From positions 27,219,001 to 27,283,000 of the forward strand of contig NC_079885.1 in NCBI RefSeq assembly GCF_029227915.1: 64,000 nt of DNA, in the 5' to 3' direction. The DNA is from Hydractinia symbiolongicarpus. Taxonomy: Eukaryota; Cnidaria; Hydrozoa; Anthoathecata; Hydractiniidae. The notes below the pieces were generated by a model. The model ran no database searches, was not told the origin of the DNA, and was given only the letters and a program-made list of their open reading frames with translations. Of the stretch, positions 13,851 through 28,543 are shown piece by piece; position 1 is the first letter of the stretch; every line of letters begins with the position of its first letter. The position numbers and the translations under genes are program-made.

Positions 13851-16800
13851 CTACAAGCGCTCATATTTAAGCCTTGTTTGTATTTGCGACATGTCAAAGT
13901 TTTGTAGTACACGTTTTCCAACAGAGCTTGATTCGAGTGCACGTTCTACTCTATTGATGGATATTGGTCCAGAACGAATGATCTCGGCACTGATCTTCGA
14001 CAATGATGTTAGCTTCAACATTCGAGAAAAATTTTTCCTTCCCAGAAACTGTATTTTCATAATCATCATCTTCACTTTCTTCGTCAACATCTTCGTTTTC
14101 ACCATGATGCTTATCTACTATATTAAAAACAAAATTGTGTTTTCGCAACAAGAGCACACCACACACTATTAAGCCTTAACTAAAGAAATATTGGATCGGG
14201 CTGCTTTAAGTGCATAAACTTTCGCAACAGAATTATTCGCGAATTGTAAATTTCACAAAAAAATTGCATTTCGCGAGTTTCTGCCTGTGAAAGCTTCAGC
14301 GCTTTTTTCAAAATCAATTAAGCTAGCAAGTAGCACAACACAAACATACCTCCTTTTGACACAGATTGTTTGTATTTAGTTGCAATAGAGGAGCATGAGT
14401 TGTCAACAGCATCATTACCATCTATTAAAAGATAGGAAATGAATTCTTTTAAATTTAATAAAAAAACAGGCACAATTTTCATGAAAATCTTTATATTTAT
14501 ACTAACGTAAAACAAATAAAAGTCACCAATACAACATATAAGAAGAAAAATGCGATAGTTTTAACCTACCTTTCTCCTCTTCCGTGACTCCATAGCGCCA
14601 GTAGCTTCTCAATTTATCTACAATCTGCCTATCAGACAAATGAATAAGATGGATAAACTTTTCACGTAGATTACGTACATCGCCAATTCTGACAGATTTC
14701 GCAGTCAAAAACTGCTTAAATAGAGTCTCCAACTCCCCGACTTCGGCATCAGTCCACGTTTTCTTTTTTTCGTAAATATTTTTTTTGCCACGTTTGTTGA
14801 AAGTTTCCTCCAAGGCAGCTGTACCCTTAAGGGCATACTTTTCCTTTTCTATTAAACGGTAGTATTTTTTGGAGGTGCTCTCAGAGTGCGTCAACAGGCT
14901 AGCAACATATGGAGCTTCACTTGGATTTTTATCTTCAATGATGGTGGATCCAGACTTTTGAAATATATTTGAAGTGATGTTTTTCCTCACTGGCGGATCG
15001 TTTTCACCATAAACACCGGACCTTTTCCAAGTGCTATTAATTTGTTTCGATATTGCTCCAGATTCTAACATCTTGTCATTATATGAAACAAAAACATTTT
15101 CAAAGTCACTGTGTATCTGACTGCGAATTGAATCGAAAAAAATTAAGAGCTGTTGGTACAAGGTTTCTCTCGTACACAGATTAACAGGACCGTGTTTCCT
15201 AAATGTCTTGTGACGTTTTACTTTAATAATATATTTACCATCACGAAATACAGCAGCCTTCACCTCATCGATGTTCATGTTGCTAGGTACGCCAGACCTC
15301 TGACAATTAATTATAGTTATTTCCGTTATGAGAAAATCCCGTATACACGCATATTCTTGACGAGACAAGGTGTTTTCTCGGTAAGGGCTACAAAAATTTT
15401 TAATTATCGAGATAGCCTCCTTTGCACTGGCAGACTCCTCATACCGTTGTATCTGCTCAGGCGTGATAAGCACTTGTTGCTCCTCCATCTGTCTCTCAAG
15501 CTGCTGTATCTCTACCGTTCCATTATTAGATTTGCTCCATCGAGATACACTAACTTTCATCCTTAAAATCATATCTGGTGCTATTCCAGGTAGATGGATC
15601 TCCTCAGTAAGGAGAAAGTCATAGAAGTGTGGCAGTGACAAAATATACCGTTTAATGGTTAAAGCTTTGTATTCCTTTGTCTTTTCGGCATACGTTGTCA
15701 AAAAGGTGTCGCGAATTTTATATTTTCTGACTAAATCACTGGGATATGAGGAATCCAAAGCTGCCCAAATATCTCTCAATTGCTGCTTTGACTGAATAGC
15801 ACTCTTTTGGCAACTCTTCCCTCCATCAACTGAAATTTTATATGTCACAAACCTCTCTAAAATTTCAGCAGAGTCAACCACTTCGTCATCTTCCATGTCA
15901 CTATCCGAATCTGTTACTTCGGATCAGTGGCGATCATCAGTGGCGACATGCTTGGCAGGGATGGATGTCATATGTGTACTTCGTTGTTTGATGCAACGTC
16001 ACACACCCTGGCTAATTTCAACATACTATAAAAGTAAGGTCCTTTTGATAGTTTGTGGACGTCTTGGAGGTGCAAACTCATTCTTTTGTTTCGACGACCT
16101 AAAACCTAACACCTGGTTTCCTCAATCCGTATATGCCAACGCAATATTTTGCCTTACTCTGGGGCCAATAGTGTACTTCTATCATGTGCCGAGATAAATT
16201 TGTAACACAACTATCACATGACTGTAATGGACATTTTTTGCGGTTTCTATGAAACAATTCAAACAATTAAATTAACATAGTTTGAGACTGCAAGAAAACG
16301 GTGGGAAACAGAAATTTCTTCTTAGTATTTTAATTGCAATATGTCTTGCACGAGTTGAATTTCGCAGGAATATATTACATTTAAACTAAGATTTTCGGCA
16401 GAATGAAGCTCTTGCAGAATATTTTTGTTCGAATTTCTGGTTTAGCTAATTTTTTTTCTCTTTTACTTTCAAATAATAATTTGAATACATTAATAATATA
16501 ATTCGAATAAAGGAGATACGAGAAACAAAAAATCTACATGTTGTAAATAGTATATGGCAGTAAAAATCATACTTTTCGATAGGTAAGCTTGTAGAGTCTG
16601 TTGAAAGTTGGTTCTCGAGCTCTGAAATTTTCTTCTTCAACCTGATATTTTCTCTCATCAACATACTAAGGCAAGGATAAAAGAATTTAAGGAATCTAAA
16701 ATTAGTAACAGTTAAAGCTGCAGACTCTTTCTTATATGCGCAACTTCAATTCTTAATTTAATCTTAAATTAGATACAGCAATTTCAGTTTTAATTTATTT

Positions 16801-17186
16801 TAAATTAGATACAGCAATTTCAGTACATATTAAAAAAGAAATGAACATACCTTTCTAAACTATTTGACGTAGACGATGTTTCAACCTGAAACAAACAATA
16901 TCAAAACCTGATTATAGACCTGACAATAAAAGAAAGACTTTCATCGTTTTTTCCAATGACTTTTAATTTGCAATGAAGCGCCTCAACATTTTTACTTTGT
17001 ACCCTGATGTCACTATCAACATCACTATAAAATTTGACAAAAAACCTAGCTAAAAATTTCCTTATTTTTGTTATAAAAAATTATAATAAGTAACAATGTG
17101 TTTAGAAAAATGTGTGCCATACTTACTTTCCAATTGTTACCATTTTTTTCCCAAGATAATAGGATAGGCCATGCCATCAGTCCCAT
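13851..17186 (-). CDS. Coiled-coil/tyrosine recombinase/SANT-like protein, copy A (3' frameshift)
   Basis: Exons read 17127-17186 (ATG), 16851-16885 and 16573-16665 (coiled coil RLKKKISELENQL). Then comes the main exon 14570-15896, possibly from 15900 through a weak acceptor, then 14350-14421 and 13851-14117. The later junctions keep phase; the link into the main exon is less certain. The main exon has a core-binding-like helical part (about 40-120) and tyrosine-recombinase landmarks: Arg200 (NCQRSGVPSNM), HKT at 229-231, Arg304, His337 and YY at 345-346 (THSESTSKKYY). These are the R-K-R-H-Y residues used to cut and rejoin DNA. A Myb/SANT-like segment begins KTWTDAEVGELETLFKQFL (379-397). 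The set resembles animal Crypton-type recombinases. Relative to copy B, copy A has one extra base near 13990-14000, which shifts the last exon before its conserved ending QIQTRLKYERL. Confidence 0.75.
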
Positions 17187-19029
17187 TCCTTGTAATAACT
17201 GTTATGGTACCAACCAATACAAATGATTCTTGAAGATTTCGCTATATAAAAATGTATACACATATATTTACCATTGTCAAAAAAAAATTCACACACTTTG
17301 TGCCAACTGTATTAAAAAGACATCCACACAGCTACATATAGTTTTAAAAATATGTTAAAAAGGTGAGTTGATACAAAGGAAGTTGAGTTTAGATCAAACA
17401 CAGTCTAGATCAGATTGGAAGAGGGTCATTAATATACCCCGTCCAACCCATGCTAGCATGGAAAACGGACGTTAAGCCGAGAATGATGATGATGATGTGA
17501 ATATGGATTGTGTGATTCCATAATATGTGGAATATGATATTTCTGTATATAATTCAGTTTATATTAAATATATTAATAATATTAATTATATTAGCCAGTT
17601 TATATTAATTATATTAAAAATTACCTTCCGTAAAGAATAATTTTCACAAATTAGTCATTTTAAAAAATTTCAAAAATTTATTTTTGAAATAAATGTTTGA
17701 AACGAATAATTTCAACTTGCTTTGCAGTGAATTAGTTTGCAATTTTAGTTTAGGTCCGTATAAATTATTTGGGATTTATATAGCTTTCAATTAAAGCTGC
17801 TTACAAGATTCAGAAATCTTTTTGTTTTGCTAAAAATTCATGTTGATTAATTTTAACAAATAAACCTTTTTGTAGGAAAGGCTTATTTTCACAAATTGAC
17901 TTTTGCAGAAATTGTACACGTATATATTTTCACTAATTGTCGATACAAAACTTCCTAGAAATAAAAATATACTGTTAAGAACAAGAAAAAGGTATATAAT
18001 AGTATATATATAATAGGTGTATACACACAAAAGACTGTTGTTTACCTTGCTATTACCAAAACTCATGATAAAATATGCTTCCTACTTTTCTTGTGACCTG
18101 CTTTGACAATTCCAACTTGAAAAATGATTTTTTTTATTCTGACAATGTAAAATATATATGAAATACTTGAGCAAAGCACAACTGCAGTGTGATATAAAAG
18201 AAAGCTTAATTGTGTACTTAACTAAATTATCATAATAAAAACCGGTGATATAAGTTCTTTGAAAGCATGGGTACAACAGACAACACACTTTTTTAACAAT
18301 AATTTATAACAGCTTTTGTTATGATTTGATATCATTTTGATTAGGAATAATATATCTATAAACAACACTGGTTGTTTAAAACAAGTGTGTGGGGTCTCCA
18401 GAAAAACAACTTCAAGCATGGTCATTATTTTTAAAAAACAAGAGAAAAATAAACAAAATGTTTTAAAAACAAATAGGTGTGAGTCTCTCGAAAAACAACT
18501 TCAAGCATGGCTATTGTCTTTAAAGAAACAAGAAAAACATAAGTAAGAATAAATTTAGTGAAAATAAAATGAGCTTTTAAACAAACGCTCAGAGGTCATA
18601 TCAAAATACCAACATGAGAATAAGGACTATATAAAAACACACTACAGCAATATACTTAACTACACAAAAAGACTACCAAGAAACATAATGCTATTGTTAA
18701 ATGACCATAGCTATAGCTCTTTAATTCTACTAATGTTATTTCATTGAACAAACCTAAAAAGTTCAGATTGCTATTTGGGGTGTTACTAGCTACTAAACGT
18801 TAGCTAGCTATGCACTTTGGTTGCCCACAAAAAATATATTTACATAAGCATTTACAACATTTAAAACTGTTAAATGACAAAATAAAACTTACCAAAGAAA
18901 AAAAGCTTTTCTGTTTCTTATATCTGATTGATATGATTAAAAAACAACAACAACAATCCTTAACTGAGAGTATCTTTCACGCCGCAAGCCGCCCTTATGA
19001 TTTATTTTTAATATTTGCACATGCGCGTT
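17187..19029. other. Right part of unit A, upstream of the recombinase gene
   Basis: AT-rich 5' region. It contains a SINE-like tail (17403-17500) and two ~75-bp imperfect direct repeats sharing AAAACAACTTCAAGCATGG (18403 and 18495). Short frames here have no supporting motifs. Confidence 0.5.
17403..17500 (+). repeat. SINE-like 3' tail with (GAT)n, unit A
   Basis: The perfect palindrome CCATGCTAGCATGG (17448-17461) is followed by AAAACGGACGTTAAGCCGAG and a GATGATGATGATG tail. I know this palindrome plus AAACGGACGTTAA plus (GAT)n from SINE-type repeats of cephalopods and other invertebrates. The body upstream is not clearly bounded. Confidence 0.55.
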
Positions 19030-19133
19030 GACGTAGAAAACGTAACCGCCATGTCGTGGGTAACCGACGTAACCTAAGCGTAACCTATTGCTGGGAGGAA
19101 ACGTAACCGTCGTCCGTAGGAAAGGTAACCGAC

Positions 19134-19150
19134 GTAGAAAACGTAACCTA
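19134..19150 (-). repeat. Right inverted repeat of unit A (17 bp)
   Basis: Exact reverse complement of 10813-10829. It sits in a GTAACC-rich 110-bp block that could bind a recombinase or other protein. Confidence 0.85.
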
Positions 19151-19199
19151 AAACAGTAGGATTCGGTACTGTTTTCGGTCAGGAGAGTAACTGTGAATA

Positions 19200-19948
<749 letters not shown>

Positions 19949-22900
19949 GTATAGGTAAATAGGTTACGTTTTCTACCTCAAAGACAAGTCATATTATAAA
20001 ACCGCGCGTGATGTTTGAAGGGCTGCCAAAGGTTATTTTATATTTTTTAATAAATTTGCAACAAGAAAACCTAAAATTTTTGTAAAAGTGTTGTGATTAA
20101 AAAAAAAATGAGTAAGCTAAAGTTAAGATAGTAGGAATCGTAACCTACGTCGTGGTAAGTAGAACTAGGGCGTGGTATGGGAAAATATTGATTATATGGG
20201 TAAAGATCATCCTACCACGCACCAAAATAGCCCCCTAATTAATTACCACCATTCGCCATTATCCAGTTTTTAACGATTTTTTAAAAAAAAAATTCGAGTG
20301 CAATCACATACATAACATACCCCTTATCTTTTTAAAAGTAGGTCTTTTTTGCGATTTTGGGGGCTTCATGTTTGCACTGTCACTGTGTAAACGTACTGTG
20401 TCAAAAAATCTTGAAATTACACATGAACATTCTGCTAACATACACTGGCATTCGTAGCAAAGGATTTGACGTGTAGTCACTTCAATTAGGATTTCTGGAC
20501 CTGTCTGTTAGAGGTACCCTCGAAAATTTAACACGTAGTTAACGTAACCTTTTCAAGATATGCACAACAACAACAAAACTTTCTTAAATTTTGATTATTC
20601 TTCATCAAATCATGTGGTTAAATACTTTTTAAGTTTGAAATTGTGTTTATATAATTGCTTTTTGATATTGCTACTCTGTTTCTAGTCGGATGTATTCTTA
20701 ATATTCTATCGATGAGTTACGTTATCGACCTGAGTATAAAAATTGCGCATATTAACCCTTTTTGTGTCTATGAAGGTATATGAAAGAGAATCTCTTTATT
20801 AGCCCATGTAAAATAAATATATGTGCTAAGAATTAACGTAGTATTATCTCTTTCATCTTGGTGTTGCTGTCTTATGATCTATCACAGCATGGAAGTGGAA
20901 AGGTCGCAGACTTTTCCTACGGCGCGGAATCGGAAAAACGATCTTAGTGCACTCTAGTTTTCGTATTGTCTTTGTAAGAAACAAAACGGTGATAGACATA
21001 ACAAGAGGTTATTATGTGAAAGGTGTTTCTATTAATTTTTTAATTATGTGTCTTTAACCAAAGTTGAGGCTAGTATATTGAGGGAAGGGGGATGCGGTAG
21101 TGCATTACCGCTAGGAGGTGGGTGTTGTTGGGCAAAACATTTTCCTAAACAAAATTTATCGTGTGTTGGCTTATATTTCATAACGTTTGTAGGAATAATT
21201 TCTAGATAACACAAGACAAACAAAATTTATGCATTAGACGATGACTGTCAGCAATATTTTATGCTGACGTCAGCTTTTTTAATCAATATTCCAGTTTTCA
21301 AAGAATTTTTTACATATAATTTCGTTGTCATTTATAACTTTTAGCACTTCTTTTCACATCTTCCTGACAAACACAAAAAACAACTACTTTTTGGTAAACG
21401 TTGGTATTTTGCGCTGGCTGAAATCGTTAAAATCCATCGTGAATAATGTACAAGTACGAGTAATACAAGTAAAGTTTATAACAACAGCGTCAGTGTGAGA
21501 TCATTGCACGAAGACGATCACTTTTATTGTAATCGCCTCCTACTCCAGGATAAAAACCACCGTACTCTGTAATAGCCAAACTAGAGGTTCTTATCGCTTT
21601 TTTTGGTTGGGAAAACCTTTGAGATTGCTACGCAATGACGACGTATACAATTTCCAACATAATTTCCTATTTAACAATGTTTAGACAGAATAATAAATAT
21701 TGAACTATTGTTGATTGTTGCGTCATCCTTTATCTCCAAGATTTGTTTTGGGAGAAGAAGAAGAATCTTAATAACGCTAGTTAAATTTGTGCTTTGATGT
21801 CTGCTTTGTCTTGCTGTCTATATATAAAAGCCAAATCATAATATCGCAAGTATAATTGTTAGTGGTCAAAACTGCTATTGTATTACCCACAGTTTTTATA
21901 ATAACGTGCTGTTCAAGTTATAATACGGATGCGTTATTTACAGACTCGAACATGTTAAAAATATAGTAGCGTGACCTAACAATAGTGCTGCGCCATTAAC
22001 CGGGACATTATTTTACCTTCTTGGCACACGCTGCAATAAATGACCATTGTTATTATTCTCGACTTTCCCTCACTTTTATGACAGTATGTTGCGTATTTAT
22101 TTGAAAGGATATTTTTGTTTTTATTCCAATTTGTTTTAAACAGATGAGGACACTCCCGCTCTTTACTGCAGGGTACTTTACAGAATACTGTTGCAAAATT
22201 AAATAGACCGTTCCTGGAGTTTAGCTGATACTTTTCGTTATAATTTCGTGATTTCTAACCGACTTATTAAGTACTAAATTTAGCTAGATGTGGCACCTTT
22301 TCCGGTTAGGAACCCCATTTAATATTTGTCCCCTACGGTAGTATAACATTTATACTTCTTTTTTCAAAACGCCTATTTCCCCTTAACGAGCATCAAGGGC
22401 GCTTAATCGTGCATTTATTGACTGTTTTTAGTTAAAAAGTTACTAGTTAAAAAATTCACGAGTTACGTGGCATCACCTAGGCACATGGCAGTTCTCCCTA
22501 ACGGCGACTCATAACACTCATAACGATAAAGGCAATGTAATAAGGATTCACAAGGTACACGTTTTTTGTTATAAGCAAACGATGTTAGGGTGAATGATGA
22601 ATAATGTAGCAAATTACGGAAATTTTGTTCATTGTTTTTGCATAACTAAATATATATATATAGAAAAATAACATACATAAAAATGTCAAGTGATGCACAT
22701 AAAACATAACTTGTATACTGCAAAACGATATAACTATTTTTAACAAATGGTACTTATTTTAATCCATACTCTTGTCTCAGCACCGTTAAGAATTAAAACG
22801 TGCCATAAGAATTCAAAGAAAATGAAAACATTCTCGATACATACAATGAGGAGCGTTTAATAGTGGGAAAAATAATTAAAAGTGTGCGAAACTACACCAA

Positions 22901-22978
22901 ATTATAGTTAAATGTTTCGTACAGTAAAGGTAGAAATAAAACAGTTTAGAGACACTTTCTTCTGGAACTTTTTCTGTA

Positions 22979-25900
22979 CTACAAGCGCTCATATGTAAGC
23001 CTTGTTTGTATTTGCGACATGTCAAAGTTTTGTAGTACACGTTTTCCAACAGAGCTTGATTCGAGTGCACGTTCTACTCTATTGATGGATATTGGTCCAG
23101 AACGAATGATCTCGGCACACTTTTCGACAATGATGTTAGCTTCAACATTCGAGAAAATTTTTTCCTTCCCAGAAACTGTATTTTCATAATCATCATCTTC
23201 ACTTTCTTCGTCAACATCTTCGTTTTCACCATGATGCTTATCTACTATATCAAAAACAAAATTGTGTTTTCGCAACAAGAGCACACCACACACTATTAAG
23301 CCTTAACTAAAGAAATATTGGATCGGGCTGCTTTAAGTGCATAAAATTTCGCAACAGAAATATTCGCGAATTGTAAATTTCACAAAAAAATTGCATTTCG
23401 CGAGTTTCTGCCTGTGAAAGCTTCAGCGCTTTTTTCAAAATCAATTAAGCTAGCAAGTAGCAAAACACAAACATACCTCCTTTTGACACAGATTGTTTGT
23501 ATTCAGTTGCAATAGAGGAGCATGAGTTGTCAACAGCATCATTACCATCTATTAAAAGATAGGAAATGAATTCTTTTAAATTTAATAAAAAAACAGGCAC
23601 AATTTTCATGAAAATCTTTATATTTATACTAACGTAAAACAAATAAAAGTCACCAATACAACATATAAGAAGAAAAATGCGATAGTTTTAACCTACCTTT
23701 CTCCTCTTCCGTGACTCCATAGCGCCAGTAGCTTCTCAATTTATCTAAAATCTGCCTATCAGACAAATGAATAAGATGGATAAACTTTTCACGTAGATTA
23801 CGTACATCGCCAATTCTGACAGATTTCGCAGTCAAAAACTGCTTAAATAGAGTCTCCAACTCCCCGACTTCGGCATCAGTCCACGTTTTCTTTTTTCGTA
23901 AATATTTGTTTTGCCACGTTTGTTGAAAGTTTCCTCCAAGGCAGCTGTACCCTTAAGGGCATACTTTTCCTTTTCTATCAAACGGTAGTATTTTTTGAGG
24001 TGCTCTCAGAGTGCGTCAACAGGCTAGCAACATATGAAGCTTCACTTGGATTTTTATCTTCAATGATGGTGGATCCAGACTTTTGAAATATATTTGAAGT
24101 GATGTTTTTCCTCACTGGCGGATCGTTTTCACCATAAACACCGGACCTTTTCCAAGTGCTATTAATTTGTTTCGATATTGCTCCAGATTCTAAAATCTTG
24201 CCATTATATGAAACAAAAACATTTTCAAAGTCACTGTGTATCTGACTGCGAATTGAATCGAAAAAAATTAAGAGCTGTTGGTACAAGGTTTCTCTCGTAC
24301 ACAGATTAACAGGACCGTGTTTCCTAAATGTCTTGTGACGTTTTACTTTAATAATATATTTACCATCACGAAATACAGCAGCCTTCACCTCATCGATGTT
24401 CATGTTGCTAGGTACGCCAGACCTCTGACAATTAATTATAGTTATTTCCGTTATGAGAAAATCCCGTATACACGCATATTCTTGACGAGACAAGGTGTTT
24501 TCTCGGTAAGGGCTACGAAAATTTTTAATTATCGAGATAGCCTCCTTTGCACTGGCAGACTCCTCATACCGTTGGATCTGCTCAGGCGTGATAAGCACTT
24601 GTTGCTCCTCCATCTGTCTCTCAAGCTGCTGTATCTCTACCGTTCCATTATTAGATTTGCTCCATCGAGATACACTAACTTTCATCCTTAAAATCATATC
24701 TGGTGCTATTCCAGGTAGATGGATCTCCTCAGTAAGGAGAAAGTCATAGAAGTGTGGCAGTGACAAAATATACCGTTTAATGGTTAAAGCTTTGTATTCC
24801 TTTGTCTTTTCGGCATACGTTGTCAAAAAGGTGTCGCGAATTTTATATTTTCTGACTAAATCACTGGGATATGAGGAATCCAAAGCTGCCCAAATATCTC
24901 TCAATTGCTGCTTTGACTGAATAGCACTCTTTTGTCAACTCTTCCCTCCATCAACTGAAATTTTATATGTCACAAACCTCTCTAAAATTTCAGCAGAGTC
25001 AACCACTTCGTCATCTTCCATGTCACTATCCGAATCTGTTACTTCGGATCAGTGGCGATCATCAGTGGCGACATGCTTGGCAGGGATGGATGTCATATGT
25101 GTACTTCGTTGTTTGATGCAACGTCACACACCCTGGCTAATTTCAACATACTATAATAGTAAGGTCCTTTTGATAGTTTGTGGACGTCTTGGAGGTGCAA
25201 ACTCATTCTTTTGTTTCGACAACCTAAAACCTAACACCTGGTTTCCTCAATCCGTATATGCCAACGCAATATTTTGCCTTACTCTGGGGCCAATAGTGTA
25301 CTTCTATCATGTGCCGAGATAAATTTGTAACACAACTATCACATGACTGTAATGGACATTTTTTGCGGTTTCTATGAAACAATTCAAACAATTAAATTAA
25401 CATAGTTTGAGACTGCAAGAAAACGGTGGGAAACAGAAATTTCTTCTTAGTATTTTAATTGCAATATGTCTTGCACGAGTTGAATTTCGCAGGAAAATAT
25501 TACATTTAAACTAAAATTTTCGGCAGAATGAAGCTTTTGCAGAATATTTTTGTTGGCATTTCTGGTTTAGTCAATTTTTTTTTCTCTTTTACTTTCAAAT
25601 AATAATTTGAATACATTTAAAATATAATTCGAATAAAGGAGATAGGAGAAACAAAAATCTACATGTTGTAAATAGTATATGGCAGTAAAAATCATACTTT
25701 TCTATAGGTAAGCTTGTAGAGTCTGTTGAAAGTTGGTTCTCGAGCTCTGAAATTTTCTTCTTCAACCTGATATTTTCTCTCATCAACATACTAAGGCAAG
25801 GATAAAAGAATTTAAGGAATCTAAAATTAGCAACAGTTAAGGCTGCAGACTCTTTCTTATATGCGCAACTTCAATTCATAATTTAATCTTAAATTAGATG

Positions 25901-26267
25901 GTTATGCAGCAATTTCAGTACATATTAAAAAAGAAATGAACATACCTTTCTAAACTATTTGACGTAGACGATGTTTGAACCTGAAACAAACAATATCAAA
26001 ACCTGATTATAGACCTGACAATAAAAGAAAGACTTTCATCGTTTTTTCCAATGACTTTTAATTTGCAATGAAGCGCCTCAACATTTTTACTTCGTACCCT
26101 GATGTCACTATCAACATCACTATAAAATTTGACAAAAAACCTAGCTGAAAATTTCCTTATTTTTGTTATAAAAAATTATAATAAGTAACAATGTGTGCCA
26201 TACTTACTTTCCAATTGTTACCATTTTTTTCCCAAGATAATAGGATAGGCCATGCCATCAGTCCCAT
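22979..26267 (-). pseudogene. Tyrosine recombinase gene, copy B (broken main exon, intact last exon)
   Basis: The same exon plan as copy A: 26208-26267, 25946-25980, 25698-25790, 23697-25021, 23477-23548 and 22979-23244. The main exon is disabled. A TGC codon has become TGA at 24935-24937, one base is lost from the TTTTTTGG run near 23996, and another from a T-run near 23892. The shared catalytic landmarks NCQRSGVPSNM and THSESTSK are still present in the middle piece. In contrast, the last exon keeps frame to the conserved end (SINRVERALESSS, then QIQTRLTYERL) where copy A is shifted. Product and role are as for copy A. The T-run indels could be sequencing errors; the TGA substitution is harder to explain that way. 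Confidence 0.8.
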
Positions 26268-26481
26268 TCCTTGTAATAACTGTTATGGTACCAACCAATA
26301 CAAATGATTCTTGAAGATTTCGCTATATAAAAATGTATACACATATATTTACCATTGTCAAAAAAAAATTCACACACTTTGTGCCAACTGTATTAAAAAG
26401 ACATCCACACAGCTACATATAGTTTTAAAATATGTTAAAAAGGTGAGTTGATACAAAGGAAGTTGAGTTTAGATCTAACAC

Positions 26482-26580
26482 AGTCTAGATCAGATTGGAA
26501 GAGGGTCATTAATATACCCCGTCCAACCCATGCTAGCATGGAAAACGGACGTTAAGCCGAGAATGATGATGATGATGTGA
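26482..26580 (+). repeat. SINE-like 3' tail with (GAT)n, unit B
   Basis: Counterpart of 17403-17500, with the same CCATGCTAGCATGG palindrome and GATGATGATGATG tail. It duplicated together with the unit. Confidence 0.55.
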
Positions 26581-28280
26581 GTATGGATTGTGTGATTCCA
26601 TAATATGTGGAATATGATATTTCTGTATATAATTCAGTTTATATTAAATATATTAATAATATTAATTATATTAGCCAGTTTATATTAATTATATTAAAAA
26701 TTACCTTCCGTAAAGAATAATTTTCACAAATTAGTCATTTTAAAAAATTTCAAAAATTTATTTTTGAAATAAATGTTTGAAACGAATAATTTCAACTTGA
26801 TTTGCAGTGAATTAGTTTTCAATTTTAGTTTAGGTCCTTATAAATTATTTGGGATTTATATAGCTTTTAATTAAAGCTGCCTACAAGAATCAGAAATCTT
26901 TTTGTTTTGCTAAAAATTCATGTTGATTAATTTTAACAAATAAACCTTTTTGCAGGAAAGACTTATTTTCACAAATTGACTTTTGCAGAAATTTTACACG
27001 TATATATTTTCACTAATTGTCGATACAAAACTTCCTAGAAATAAAAATATACTGTTAAGAACAAGAAGAAGGTATATAATAGTATATATATAATAGGTGT
27101 ATACACACAAAAGACTGTTGTTTACCTTACTATTACCCAAACTCATGATAAAATATGCTTCCTACTTTTCTTGTGACCTGCTTTGACAATTCCAACTTGA
27201 AAAATGATTTTTTTTATTCTGACAATGTAAAATATATATGAAATACTTGAGCAAAGCACAACTGCAGTGTGATATAAAAGAAAGCTTAATTGTGTACTTA
27301 ACTAAATTATCATAATAAAAACCGGTGATATAAGTTCTTTGAAAGCATGGGTACAACAGACAACACACTTTTTTAACAATAATTTATAACAGCTTTTGTT
27401 ATGATTTGATATCATTTTGATTAGGAATAATATATCTATAAACAACACTGGTTGTTTAAAACAAGTGTGTGGGGTCTCCAGGAAAACAACTTCAAGCATG
27501 GTCATTATTTTTAAAAAACAAGAGAAAAATAAACAAAATGTTTTAAAAACAAATAGGTGTGAGTCTCTCGAAAAACAACTTCAAGCATGGCTATTGTCTT
27601 TAAAGAAACAAGAAAAACATAAGTAAGAATAAATTTAGTGAAAATAAAATGAGCTTTTAAACAAACGCTCAGAGGTCATATCAAAATACCAACATGAGAA
27701 TAAGGACTATATAAAAACACACTACAGCAATATACTTAACTACACAAAAAGACTACCAAGGAACATAATGCTATTGTTAAATGACCATAGCTATAGCTCT
27801 TTAATTCTACTAATGTTATTTCATTGAACAAACCTAAAAAGTTCAGATTGCTATTTGGGGTGTTACTAGCTACAAAACGTTAGCTAGCTATGCACTTTGG
27901 TTGCCCACAAAAAATATATTTACATAAGCATTTACAACATTTAAAACTGTTAAATGACAAAATAAAACTTACCAAAGAAAAAAAGCTTTTCTGTTTCTTA
28001 TATCTGATTGATATGATTAAAAAACAACAACAACAATCCTTAACTGAGAGTATCTTTCACGCCGCAAGCCGCCCTTATGATTTATTTTTAATATTTGCAC
28101 ATGCGCGTTGACGTAGAAAACGTAACCGCAATGTCGTGGGTAACCGACGTAACCTAAGCGTAACCTACTGCTGGGTAGGAAACGTAACCGTCGTACGTAG
28201 GAAAGGTAACCGACGTAGAAAACGTAACCTAAAACAGTAGGATTCGGTACTGTTTTCGGTCAGGAGAGTAACTGTGAATA

Positions 28281-28399
<119 letters not shown>

Positions 28400-28543
28400 A
28401 ACTTCAATAATGCGCACCTGATATGTCTTTTGTATAAAGTAATTATTTACTATACTAATAATCAAAGAAAAAAATGACTTAAAGTTCGGAATTTGAATGA
28501 AAAACATGCGCGTTTAAAAATAAATTATTTATTCATTAGGTTA

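Larger units (their letters stand above)
10802..19199. mobile_element. Unit A: ~8.4-kb tyrosine-recombinase element, first tandem copy
   Basis: The unit lies between two TATC tracts and is repeated nearly base for base at 19949-28280. Near its ends is a perfect 17-bp inverted repeat, TAGGTTACGTTTTCTAC at 10813-10829 and its reverse complement at 19134-19150. The right end also holds seven GTAACC hexamers (19042-19148) and a direct repeat of GACGTAGAAAACGTAACC (19030 and 19131). It carries one recognisable gene, on the minus strand at 13851-17186. It may be a mobile element or a segmental duplication carrying one. Classical Cryptons lack terminal inverted repeats, so the end structure does not fit that class neatly. 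Confidence 0.7.
19949..28280. mobile_element. Unit B: second tandem copy of the tyrosine-recombinase element
   Basis: Same order and orientation as unit A, with the 17-bp inverted repeats at 19960-19976 and 28215-28231. Differences from A are scattered single bases and short indels. Examples are loss of a ~22-bp stretch present in A at 13652-13674, loss of 14 bp near 26193, and loss of a short internal duplication present in A near 16750-16830. The divergence shows the two copies are not an assembly duplicate. Confidence 0.75.

Noticed and set aside
15153-16197. Plus-strand frames opposite the recombinase exon (also 24278-25322)
   Set aside because: Antisense to the recombinase main exon and its 5' region; no domains.
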